From Sphingobacteriales bacterium (GTDB lineage: Bacteria; Bacteroidota; Bacteroidia; Chitinophagales; Chitinophagaceae), in the NCBI GenBank assembly GCA_900299255.1, contig OMJB01000108.1:1-46246 (forward strand): a stretch of 46,246 bases of DNA. Direction: 5' to 3'. Under the pieces are notes generated by a model. That model searched no databases and had not been told where the DNA came from. It was given only the letters and a program-made list of their open reading frames with translations. Numbering within the stretch: the stretch's first letter is position 1; the number at the start of each line of letters is the position of its first letter. Positions 1 to 7,313 of this stretch are shown here, piece by piece. The position numbers were made by a program, and so were the translations under genes.

Positions 1-427
1 AGTAGCCCAGCGCCGCCAGCGAGGAGCAGATAATGCCCAGTTCTACCGTGCCTGACGTAAAGAAATACAAGCCGCAGCAAGCCACAGAGCCCAGATAGCA
101 GAATAGCTGCATGAATCGTTTTTTGCTGCCTTTGTAATCGGCTATAGACGACAGCACCGGGGATATAAGCGCTATGATCAGGTATGCGGCTGCAATGGAA
201 TAATCGAACAGTGTACTGTTTTTGATACTGGCCCCGAAAAAAGAAACCTGGTCAGTGACCACTTTGCCGTCTTGGGTAACGGTGGTCACCGCATTATAAT
301 AAGCCGGAAATATGGTAGAGGTTATTACCAGGTTGTAAGCAGAATTGGCCCAGTCGTACATTGACCAGGCCCGGTGCACAGAAGCTGATGTTTTGCCTAC
401 CGATTTTTCTGAGTGGGTAACTTCCAT
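1..427 (-). CDS. MFS transporter, UMF1/Atg22-like family (N-terminal part)
   Basis: The frame is open from an ATG at 427 down to the left edge of the window, so only about the first 142 residues are present. The protein begins MEVTHSEKS and soon shows AWSMYDWANSAYNLVI, the typical start of bacterial UMF1-family (Atg22-like) major facilitator proteins, where the first membrane helix carries a YDWANSA-type motif. A second hydrophobic segment (DYSIAAAYLIIALISPVLSSIADYKGSKK) ends in the D-x-K-G-x-K-K loop that follows helix 2 in MFS proteins, and a third helix follows. It would act in the inner membrane; the substrate is unknown for most bacterial members. It faces the same way as the copper-monooxygenase-like gene at 499-2082, 71 bp away. 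The family call is fairly secure, the substrate is not inferable. Confidence 0.8.
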   Translation of the reverse strand, partial: MEVTHSEKSVGKTSASVHRAWSMYDWANSAYNLVITSTIFPAYYNAVTTVTQDGKVVTDQVSFFGASIKNSTLFDYSIAAAYLIIALISPVLSSIADYKGSKKRFMQLFCYLGSVACCGLYFFTSGTVELGIICSSLAALGY

Positions 428-498
428 ATAACTGTATCAGGCTATATAGAAATGCCACACTGCATGTGTGGCATTTCTGAAATAAAATTAGCTTATTG

Positions 499-2082
499 TC
501 AGTGATTCACAATGACCTTTTTAGACAATATCTGTTGGTTGGTTTTCAGCAGCAGTGTATAGGTGCCGTTTGGCACACCCGCCACCGAATAGGTGTAAGC
601 GGTATAGCCGCCATTCATTGGTGTATTGTTCATAAAGCGCCTTACTACTTTTCCGTTCATATCTATCAAAGCCATATCTCCGTTCTCCGGATTTTCCATG
701 TAGCATTTCACAACCATATCAACGGAAGCCGGGTTGGGGCTTACATCCAGTATTTGCTCACCACGGTAGTAGTTCTGCGGCACCGCCGGGGTACCCAGGA
801 GGGCGCTGTCGGCAATAATGTTTTCATCACCTGGCTGATAGAAAGTAAACACGAAGAACACAATCATCATTTCATTGGTGGTTGCCTCGCCTGCATTCAC
901 GTCCTGCGGTGGTGTGTGCGGATTCTCAGGATTGGCAGAAGTGTTGTCATATATCGCTTCGGCCCTGAGTTTGCTGCCGGCCTGTATCTTCTTTATTTTA
1001 GGGAACATGTAGAAACCCTGCCAGTGGAAATCCCATTTGTTGATGCTCACAAACTTTGTTGTATCGCCCGTCGGTGATACGCCATAGCTTTTGATAGACT
1101 GGCCCAGCAGGTGCATATGCGGGAACGCACCCAGCATAGAAATATCTGTAAATACCTGCGCGCCCGGCACTTCCTCTGCATAAGATTTTACAGTATTGGC
1201 AGGTATATGAAGTGGGCCTCCAATCAGGTTAGATTCGTGATACAACAGCGGCTCCATATATACCTCCCTTATGCCAGCAGAGGGTGCAAAGTAGAAGTGA
1301 ACTTCTGTACTGTCGGTTAAGCCTGCTGAGCCTGCCGGATAATGCACCTGCAGCACAACATCAGCATTGCGGGGTAACTTCAAACCGAAACCTGACGGAT
1401 AACTCATAGGGTCGCTGCCAGGCACCCATACACCCACCATGGTAGCGTTGCTGCTGCCCACGCCGCCAAAGTTAGGGTAGCCGGGCCCGGGGTAGGCTGC
1501 GTCAAGGCCTGCGCAGGTACCGGTAGTGTCGGCAAACACCAGCACATGGTGCACACATGCGGGGTTGCCAGGTACCGCTTCAAACGCTTTGATGTATTTA
1601 TCTGTGAGCAGTCCGCTGGGTACCACAAAGCACTGGTACACATCATTTGAATCTGCAGTAGAAGTGTAAGTTGGTATTTTGCATACCAGATCTGGCACTC
1701 CGGGTATCATGCCATGAGCTGAGTAAACCGGTGTAGGTGGCTGTAGCGACATATCGCCTGTAGGTTTGCCGCCATTTACCCAGTTGACAATGGTATTGAT
1801 CTGGCTAGTTGATAAAATACGCTGGTGAGCCAGACGAGAATAATTGGGGTCTGGAGGCCATGGCGGCATTTTGCCGCTGAGTACATCTGCCTTTATAGAG
1901 CCTGCACGTGCCGCAACCGAATCATATCCGATGAGTGTAAACGGCGCAATTCCGCCTGCATGGTGGCAGGGTGTGCAATTATTGTAAATCAGCGGTGCCA
2001 CATCCGTGCTCCAGACAGGTGTCTGGGCAGATAGACATAGGGGTAATAGCGCTGTAACTGCGCCCAGCAGTAGTTTTTTCAT
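499..2082 (-). CDS. Secreted cytochrome c / copper type II monooxygenase-like protein with T9SS type A sorting domain
   Basis: 527 aa with a signal peptide (MKKLLLGAVTALLPLCLSAQ). Residues 36-40 are C-T-P-C-H, a heme c attachment motif, followed by MPPWPPDP (M72 a candidate axial ligand), as in small cytochrome c-like domains fused to this family. The rest matches the peptidylglycine alpha-hydroxylating monooxygenase (PHM) fold by its copper ligands: H178-H179 (CVHHV) and H247 (QVHYP) for one copper, H322-x-H324 (PHMHLLG) and M405/M406 (NEMM) for the other. The last ~85 residues (from LDVSPNPAS) are a T9SS type A C-terminal domain ending in KKVIVNH. It is therefore predicted to be exported and attached to, or released from, the outer surface. 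The family's established chemistry is copper-dependent hydroxylation of a C-H bond next to an amide; the actual substrate here is unknown. It is divergent from ffh, with a 155-bp gap. Confidence 0.8.
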   Translation of the reverse strand: MKKLLLGAVTALLPLCLSAQTPVWSTDVAPLIYNNCTPCHHAGGIAPFTLIGYDSVAARAGSIKADVLSGKMPPWPPDPNYSRLAHQRILSTSQINTIVNWVNGGKPTGDMSLQPPTPVYSAHGMIPGVPDLVCKIPTYTSTADSNDVYQCFVVPSGLLTDKYIKAFEAVPGNPACVHHVLVFADTTGTCAGLDAAYPGPGYPNFGGVGSSNATMVGVWVPGSDPMSYPSGFGLKLPRNADVVLQVHYPAGSAGLTDSTEVHFYFAPSAGIREVYMEPLLYHESNLIGGPLHIPANTVKSYAEEVPGAQVFTDISMLGAFPHMHLLGQSIKSYGVSPTGDTTKFVSINKWDFHWQGFYMFPKIKKIQAGSKLRAEAIYDNTSANPENPHTPPQDVNAGEATTNEMMIVFFVFTFYQPGDENIIADSALLGTPAVPQNYYRGEQILDVSPNPASVDMVVKCYMENPENGDMALIDMNGKVVRRFMNNTPMNGGYTAYTYSVAGVPNGTYTLLLKTNQQILSKKVIVNH

Positions 2083-2237
2083 AATTAAAATGTGGTTAGA
2101 ACATAAAAATAGTTATTTATTGTCAAACTAAACAAATTTGATTGAACCAGATGTTGGTAAAATGTTTTATTTTATCAGTTTCGCTTAACTTCGCACACCC
2201 TTAGAATTTAGGGCACCATATTTTAATATCACTTATT

Positions 2238-3572
2238 ATGTTTGATAATCTTAGTGAGCGGCTCGACTCGGCGTTTAAGCTGCTGAAAGGAGAAGGCAGG
2301 ATCAATGAAATTAATATTGCGTCTACAGTAAAAGAAATCCGCCGCGCGCTGGTGGATGCAGACGTAAACTATAAGATAGCTAAAGAATTTACCGACAAGG
2401 TGAAAGAAAAGGCCATGGGTGAGAAGGTGATCACTTCTGTGAGCCCCGGCAACCTGATGGTGAAGATAGTTAAAGACGAATTGGCAGAGCTTATGGGGGG
2501 CAGGGAAGAAGAGCTGAGCCTGCTGGGTAAACCTACAGTTATTCTGATAGCCGGCCTGCAGGGTTCAGGTAAAACTACATTCTCCGGCAAGCTGGCTAAT
2601 TTCCTGAAGTCGAAGAAAGGGCGTCAGCCGTTGCTGGTAGCTGCCGATATACACCGCCCTGCGGCGATGGAGCAGCTGCGTGTGCTGGGTGAGCAGATTA
2701 AAGTACCTGTTTATATTGAATCTGAGAACAGGAATGCAGTGTCGATAGCACAGAATGCTATTGCCCACGCCAAACAAAACGGAAACAACATTGTAATCAT
2801 AGATACAGCCGGCCGTCTGGCAGTAGACGAGGCAATGATGAAGGAAGTTGCCGACATCAAAGCAGCAGTAGGCCCGCACGAGATTCTGTTTGTGGTAGAC
2901 TCTATGACTGGCCAGGATGCGGTGAATACAGCCAAGGCATTCAACGACAGGCTGGATTTTACCGGAGTTGTACTTACAAAACTGGATGGTGATACGCGTG
3001 GTGGCGCTGCACTCTCAATTAAGTATACGGTTGATAAGCCCATCAAGTTTGTGAGCATGGGCGAAAAAATGGAGGCACTTGATGTGTTCTATCCCGAGCG
3101 TATGGCACAGCGTATTCTGGGCATGGGCGATATTACCACCCTGGTAGAGCGCGCGCAGGCACAGTATGACGAAGTACAGGCTAAGAAACTGGAGAAGAAG
3201 ATACGTGCCAACAAGTTTGATTTTGAAGATTTTAAAGAGCAGCTTGGGCAGATCAAAAAGATGGGAAACATCAAAGACCTGCTGGCAATGATACCGGGAG
3301 TGGGCAAGGCTATTAAGGAGATTGATATTTCTGATGATGCTTTTACCGGCATTGAAGCAATCATCAATTCAATGACACCCTATGAGCGCAGTAATCCTGA
3401 AGTGATTGATGGCAGCCGCCGCAAGCGTATTGCCAAAGGCTGCGGTAAAGACTTAAATGAAGTAAATGCTTTCATGAAACAGTTTGATCAGATGAAGCAG
3501 ATGATGGGCATGATGAACAAAATGAAAGGCGGAGGAATGGGTATGCCGGGCATGATGCCGGGAAGGAGGTAG
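2238..3572 (+). CDS. ffh: Signal recognition particle GTPase Ffh
   Basis: 444 aa, near the usual ~450 of Ffh. It has the N-terminal helical bundle, then the G domain with P-loop GLQGSGKT (about residues 106-113), IDTAGR (G3) and TKLDGDTRGG (G4 and SRP-specific closing loop), and a C-terminal M domain starting around residue 300 that ends in a methionine-rich tail (QMMGMMNKMKGGGMGMPGMM). This tail binds signal peptides and the M domain binds the 4.5S RNA. Ffh delivers ribosome-nascent chains to FtsY and the SecYEG channel at the inner membrane. The ATG at 2238 gives the standard MFDNLSERLDSAF start. No SRP RNA gene was seen nearby. It is a single gene: a tandem repeat tract begins exactly at its stop codon and a strong hairpin follows. 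Confidence 0.97.
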   Translation: MFDNLSERLDSAFKLLKGEGRINEINIASTVKEIRRALVDADVNYKIAKEFTDKVKEKAMGEKVITSVSPGNLMVKIVKDELAELMGGREEELSLLGKPTVILIAGLQGSGKTTFSGKLANFLKSKKGRQPLLVAADIHRPAAMEQLRVLGEQIKVPVYIESENRNAVSIAQNAIAHAKQNGNNIVIIDTAGRLAVDEAMMKEVADIKAAVGPHEILFVVDSMTGQDAVNTAKAFNDRLDFTGVVLTKLDGDTRGGAALSIKYTVDKPIKFVSMGEKMEALDVFYPERMAQRILGMGDITTLVERAQAQYDEVQAKKLEKKIRANKFDFEDFKEQLGQIKKMGNIKDLLAMIPGVGKAIKEIDISDDAFTGIEAIINSMTPYERSNPEVIDGSRRKRIAKGCGKDLNEVNAFMKQFDQMKQMMGMMNKMKGGGMGMPGMMPGRR

Positions 3573-3627
3573 TTTATTGGTTGATTTGGTGAATGGTTGA
3601 TTAGTTGATTAGTTTATTGGTTGGTTG
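3572..3627 (+). repeat. 8-bp tandem repeat tract after ffh
   Basis: Seven consecutive 8-bp units read gtttattg, gttgattt, ggtgaatg, gttgatta, gttgatta, gtttattg, gttggttg, in perfect 8-bp phase (consensus roughly GTTKATTR). The tract starts with the last base of the ffh stop codon (TAG, 3570-3572). It is strongly strand-asymmetric: G and T on the plus strand, almost no C. Function unknown. Confidence 0.75.
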
Positions 3628-3640
3628 GTATTATAATATT

Positions 3641-3678
3641 CAACAAGGGCTGTAAATTTGATTTTACAGCCCTTGTTG
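3641..3678 (+). terminator. Strong hairpin downstream of ffh
   Basis: A perfect 16-bp inverted repeat, caacaagggctgtaaa (3641-3656) and its complement (3663-3678), with a 6-nt loop tttgat. No long T tract follows, so it may act as a terminator or as a stabilising 3' end of the ffh mRNA. Together with the next hairpin (3737-3780) it closes the ffh unit. Confidence 0.7.
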
Positions 3679-3736
3679 CAGGGTAGAGCGATTGAGATAG
3701 AGGGGCCGGATGGGCGATTTTGAGGGTAGGTTTTGC

Positions 3737-3780
3737 AAAAAAGGCTGAATTCAGTTACATAAATTCTGCCTTTTTCTTTT
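3737..3780 (+). terminator. Rho-independent terminator candidate
   Basis: aaaaaggc (3738-3745) pairs with gccttttt (3768-3775); the stem can be extended inward with one mismatch (tgaatt against aattct). It is preceded by an A run and followed by c-tttt, so it could work on both strands. It lies between ffh and the E1 gene; the rest of the 3573-3983 gap holds the 8-bp repeat, the hairpin at 3641 and the promoter at 3918. Confidence 0.55.
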
Positions 3781-3917
3781 GTTCATGCCGCTCATAGTTT
3801 GATTGAGTATTCCTCAGAACCAATTTTATGTATAGATAGCCTCATTTCGATAATGGAAAATATTATATAATTCAAGCGTTTGTGGTTACTCAATTTCATT
3901 TTTTCACCTTAACTTCA

Positions 3918-3948
3918 TTGCCCGTTTTCGGTGATACGCCTATCTTTG
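3918..3948 (+). promoter_or_regulatory. Bacteroidota-type promoter of the E1 gene
   Basis: A perfect TAnnTTTG box (tatctttg, 3941-3948) is preceded 20 nt upstream by TTG (3918-3920), matching the -33/-7 promoter pattern of Bacteroidota. Transcription would start about 30 nt before the ATG at 3984. Confidence 0.6.
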
Positions 3949-3983
3949 TTTCTGAATCTTTATATAGTTAATTTTAATTGAAT

Positions 3984-6380
3984 ATGCCTCAGGTAGTTAG
4001 TAATGCAAAGTCAGTAAGGTTGTCGTTTGATGAATTCAAACAGGGGGTGCTGGATGATTTCCGCCTGGCAGTTGCCAGCCGTGAAGCCAGCCTCATAGGA
4101 AGGAGGGAAGTACTGACCGGCAAAGCTAAATTCGGCATATTCGGCGATGGTAAAGAACTGGCACAGATAGCAGCATCCAAGTGTTTCAGGGCGGGTGACA
4201 TACGCTCAGGATACTACAGGGATCAGACATTGATGTTTGCCACCGGAATGAGTGACATACAGAAGTTTTTTGCTCAGCTGTATGCCGATATGAGTGTGGA
4301 GAACGAGCCTTCATCTGGCGGGCGAATGATGAATGGCCACTATGGCACACGCTGGTTGGATGAAGGTGGTGACTGGAAAGACCTGATGCAGGAGCCACAG
4401 TCGAGCAGTGATATATCACCCACTGCCGGCCAGATGATCAGGGCGCTGGGGCTTGCTTATGCATCAAAACTATACAGAAACATTGAAGGCCTGCAAACCG
4501 GATTTGAGAAATTTACCGATAAAGGGAACGAGGTTATCTTTTGTACAATAGGCGATGCTGCCACCTCTGAAGGGCCGTTCTGGGAAAGCGTGAATGCTGC
4601 AGGCGTTCTGCAGGTGCCGCTGGCTATTTTTATCTGGGACGACGGCTATGGTATTTCAGTGCCGAGAAAATACCAGACTACCAAGAATTCCATTTCGGAT
4701 GCACTGGCTGGTATGCAGTGGGACGACAAGAAAGGCGGCATTAATATTTATACTGTAAAAGGCTGGGATTATCCGGCATTGGTACAGACATTTCAGCAGG
4801 GTATTGCCAAAGTCAGAGATACGCACATACCGTCTATATTTCATGTGCAGGAAGTTACCCAGCCACAGGGGCATTCCACATCGGGCTCGCACGAGCGCTA
4901 CAAGAGCAAAGAGCGGCTGGAATGGGAAAAAGAATGGGACTGTATTCTTAAAATGAGGCAATTCCTGATTGATAATAAAATTGCCAGTGAAGCGGAGATT
5001 GTGGTTATTGAAGAGGAGGCGAAAAATGAAGCCAGAGAGGCAAAACAGCGGGCATGGAATGATTTCATCTCACCTATTAAAGATCAGATAGCAGATGCTA
5101 CTCGTTTGTGTAATCAGGCGGTATATGAGGCAGGAGAAAATGCTGCTGCGGTAGCGGCTATTGTGCAGGAGTTGAACGCCATACGCGAGCCTATACGTAA
5201 AGATGTGATGCAGGCAGTTCGCAAGGTGCTGGCTTTATGCGGCGCCGACGGAGATGCCGTTCGTTCGTTACGTAATTTTTACAATTACATTCAGGCAGAC
5301 AACGCAGAGAAATTCTCTTCTCACCTGTATTCTGAATCGAGGTTTGGTGCAATGAAGGTTAAAGAGGTGCCGGCTCAGTTTGACGCTGATGCGCAGGTGC
5401 TGAATGGTTTTGAAGTAATCAATAAGTTTTTTGACATAACGCTTGCCAATAATCCTGCGGTAGTGGCTTTTGGTGAGGACCTGGGTAAGATTGGTGATGT
5501 GAACCAGGGTTTTGCCGGGCTACAGGAGAAATATGGTGTAATGCGCGTCACCGATACGGGAATACGCGAAGCAACGATTGTAGGGCAGGGTATAGGGCTG
5601 GCCATGCGTGGCCTGCGGCCTATTGCCGAAATACAGTATCTCGATTATCTGCTGTATGGCCTGCAGCCGCTGAGCGATGATGTTTCAACAATGCAATACC
5701 GCACCAGGGGCGGGCAGAAATGCCCGATCATAGTGCGTACGCGTGGCCACAGGCTGGAAGGTTTGTGGCACAGCGGCTCACCAATGGGAATGATCCTGAA
5801 TGCGGTAAGGGGCATGTATCTCTGTGTGCCCAGGAATCTGACGCAGGCTGCGGGTATGTACAACACACTGCTGCAAAGCGATGAGCCGGGTATAGTTATT
5901 GAGTGCCTGAACGGTTACCGCCTGAAAGAAAAAATGCCATCTAACCTGAGTGAGTATACTGTTCCTTTCGGGGTGCCAGAAGTGATCAGGGAAGGAGCTG
6001 ATATTACAATTGTTTCGTACGGCTCTACTTTAAGGATTATTGAGGAGGCTATTGTGAATTATCTGGAACCGCAGGGCATAAGCTGCGAGGTGATTGATGT
6101 GCGTACATTGCTTCCGTTTGACATCAACCATATTATTGTGCAGTCACTGGAGAAAACCAACCGCATTGTTTTTGTTGATGAAGACGTACCGGGAGGAGCA
6201 AGTGCATACATGTTCCAGCAGGTAATGGAAATTCAGGGTGGTTTCAGATGGCTGGATGTAGCACCAAGAACCATTACTGCCAAAGCACACCGTCCGGCAT
6301 ACTCAACTGACGGTGATTATTTCTCTAAGCCCAATGCTGAAGATATTGCACAGGTCATTGAATCTATGATGAGGGAGTAA
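3984..6380 (+). CDS. 2-oxoacid dehydrogenase E1 component, fused alpha and beta subunits
   Basis: 798 aa from the ATG at 3984; an in-frame TTG two codons upstream is less likely. The first half is an E1-alpha domain with a thiamine-diphosphate motif that starts GDAATSEG (around residue 190) and ends ~WDDGYGIS. The second half (from about residue 470) is E1-beta: GEDLGKIGDVNQGFAGL, TDTGIREATIVGQGIGLAMRG, and the transketolase C-terminal part (IVSYGS, VIDVRTLLPFD, FVDEDVPGG). The protein decarboxylates a 2-oxoacid with ThDP and passes the acyl group to lipoyl-E2. Fused alpha/beta E1 proteins of this length are common in Bacteroidota and are usually assigned to branched-chain 2-oxoacids or pyruvate; the substrate cannot be settled from sequence, and no E2 or E3 gene is adjacent. 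It looks monocistronic, with its own promoter and a downstream hairpin. Confidence 0.9.
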   Translation: MPQVVSNAKSVRLSFDEFKQGVLDDFRLAVASREASLIGRREVLTGKAKFGIFGDGKELAQIAASKCFRAGDIRSGYYRDQTLMFATGMSDIQKFFAQLYADMSVENEPSSGGRMMNGHYGTRWLDEGGDWKDLMQEPQSSSDISPTAGQMIRALGLAYASKLYRNIEGLQTGFEKFTDKGNEVIFCTIGDAATSEGPFWESVNAAGVLQVPLAIFIWDDGYGISVPRKYQTTKNSISDALAGMQWDDKKGGINIYTVKGWDYPALVQTFQQGIAKVRDTHIPSIFHVQEVTQPQGHSTSGSHERYKSKERLEWEKEWDCILKMRQFLIDNKIASEAEIVVIEEEAKNEAREAKQRAWNDFISPIKDQIADATRLCNQAVYEAGENAAAVAAIVQELNAIREPIRKDVMQAVRKVLALCGADGDAVRSLRNFYNYIQADNAEKFSSHLYSESRFGAMKVKEVPAQFDADAQVLNGFEVINKFFDITLANNPAVVAFGEDLGKIGDVNQGFAGLQEKYGVMRVTDTGIREATIVGQGIGLAMRGLRPIAEIQYLDYLLYGLQPLSDDVSTMQYRTRGGQKCPIIVRTRGHRLEGLWHSGSPMGMILNAVRGMYLCVPRNLTQAAGMYNTLLQSDEPGIVIECLNGYRLKEKMPSNLSEYTVPFGVPEVIREGADITIVSYGSTLRIIEEAIVNYLEPQGISCEVIDVRTLLPFDINHIIVQSLEKTNRIVFVDEDVPGGASAYMFQQVMEIQGGFRWLDVAPRTITAKAHRPAYSTDGDYFSKPNAEDIAQVIESMMRE

Positions 6381-6404
6381 GGACAATGTAGAAATGCGAC
6401 AATT

Positions 6405-6426
6405 CGATAATGTGGTTATCGTTTTT
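6405..6426 (+). terminator. Rho-independent terminator candidate after the E1 gene
   Basis: cgataa (6405-6410), loop tgtgg, ttatcg (6416-6421), then five T residues. The stem is only 6 bp and AT-rich, so it is a moderate candidate, but it lies 25 bp after the stop codon in the right orientation. Confidence 0.45.
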
Positions 6427-6538
6427 CAATTCATCTTTTTTACTGAGCGGATATTCTATATAGGCGAATAGGGAAGACTAATAATGATCATCTTTTTTGT
6501 TCTGATTTTTCAATTAATTTGCCCCAAAATCAGATGAA

Positions 6539-7183
6539 ATGAAAAAGATTGGAATTATAGGGTCAGGTGTAGTAGCCAGGTCGCTGGGCAATGGTTTTCT
6601 GAAACATGGATATGAGGTAATGCTGGGCACCCGCAATGTTGCCAAGCTGGATGATTGGCTGGCTAAGGCAGAAGGGAAAGCCCATGTAGGCAGTTTTACA
6701 GATGCTGCCAAGTTTGGCAAAATGGTAGTGCTGGCGGTAAAGGGTAATGTGGCTGCAAATGCAATTGAAGAGGCAGGCCCGCAAAATCTGCAGTGGAAAA
6801 ATGTTATAGATACTACCAACCCGATTGCAAATGCTGCACCTGAAAATGGTGTATTGAAATTTTTTACAAACCTCGACGAATCGCTGATGGAGCAGTTGCA
6901 GCTCCGTTTTCCTGAAATACACTTTGTCAAATCTTTCAGCTGCGTAGGCAATGCCTATATGGTTGATCCGCCTTTTGCAGAGCAGCCAAGTATGTTTATT
7001 TGTGGCAATAATGATGATGCCAAAAAGAAAGTACACAATTTACTTGTGGAGTTTGGCTGGGCTGTGGAAGATATGGGCAAGGCGACAGCCGCCCGGGCCA
7101 TTGAGCCATTGTGTATGCTGTGGTGCATACCCGGTATGCAGCACGGTAAATGGAACAATGCTTTCAGATTGATCAGGCACTAG
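6539..7183 (+). CDS. NADPH-dependent F420 reductase-like / NAD(P)-binding oxidoreductase
   Basis: 214 aa. The N-terminus MKKIGIIGSGVVARSLGNGF is a Rossmann dinucleotide-binding motif, followed by GYEVMLGTRN, where the T-R pair typically contacts the NADP phosphate. This pattern and the length match the F420_oxidored (NADP oxidoreductase, coenzyme F420-dependent) family. VKSFSCVGNAYMVDPPF and MFICGNNDDAKKKV are the conserved middle parts seen in 'NADPH-dependent F420 reductase'-type proteins. Bacteroidota generally lack F420, so the real partner is probably another small molecule or flavin; that is inference. Likely monocistronic; its upstream region has a TTAATTTG box at 6514-6521 without a clear -33 element. 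Confidence 0.75.
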   Translation: MKKIGIIGSGVVARSLGNGFLKHGYEVMLGTRNVAKLDDWLAKAEGKAHVGSFTDAAKFGKMVVLAVKGNVAANAIEEAGPQNLQWKNVIDTTNPIANAAPENGVLKFFTNLDESLMEQLQLRFPEIHFVKSFSCVGNAYMVDPPFAEQPSMFICGNNDDAKKKVHNLLVEFGWAVEDMGKATAARAIEPLCMLWCIPGMQHGKWNNAFRLIRH

Positions 7184-7250
7184 GCGGGCGATTGGGCAAC
7201 TGATATTGTTAATTTGTATGCAGTGATGCGCGTAACGGGCATTATTGCCT

Positions 7251-7272
7251 GCGGCTGATTTTGTACAGCCGC
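7251..7272 (+). other. Small hairpin between two plus-strand genes
   Basis: gcggctg (7251-7257) and cagccgc (7266-7272) form a perfect 7-bp stem with an 8-nt loop, 67 bp after the oxidoreductase stop and 41 bp before the M1 peptidase start. No T tract follows. It may be a weak terminator or an mRNA leader structure. Confidence 0.35.
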
Positions 7273-7313
7273 CATTCCCTGATTTGCTTATCTTTAAACC
7301 ATATTAATCTGGT

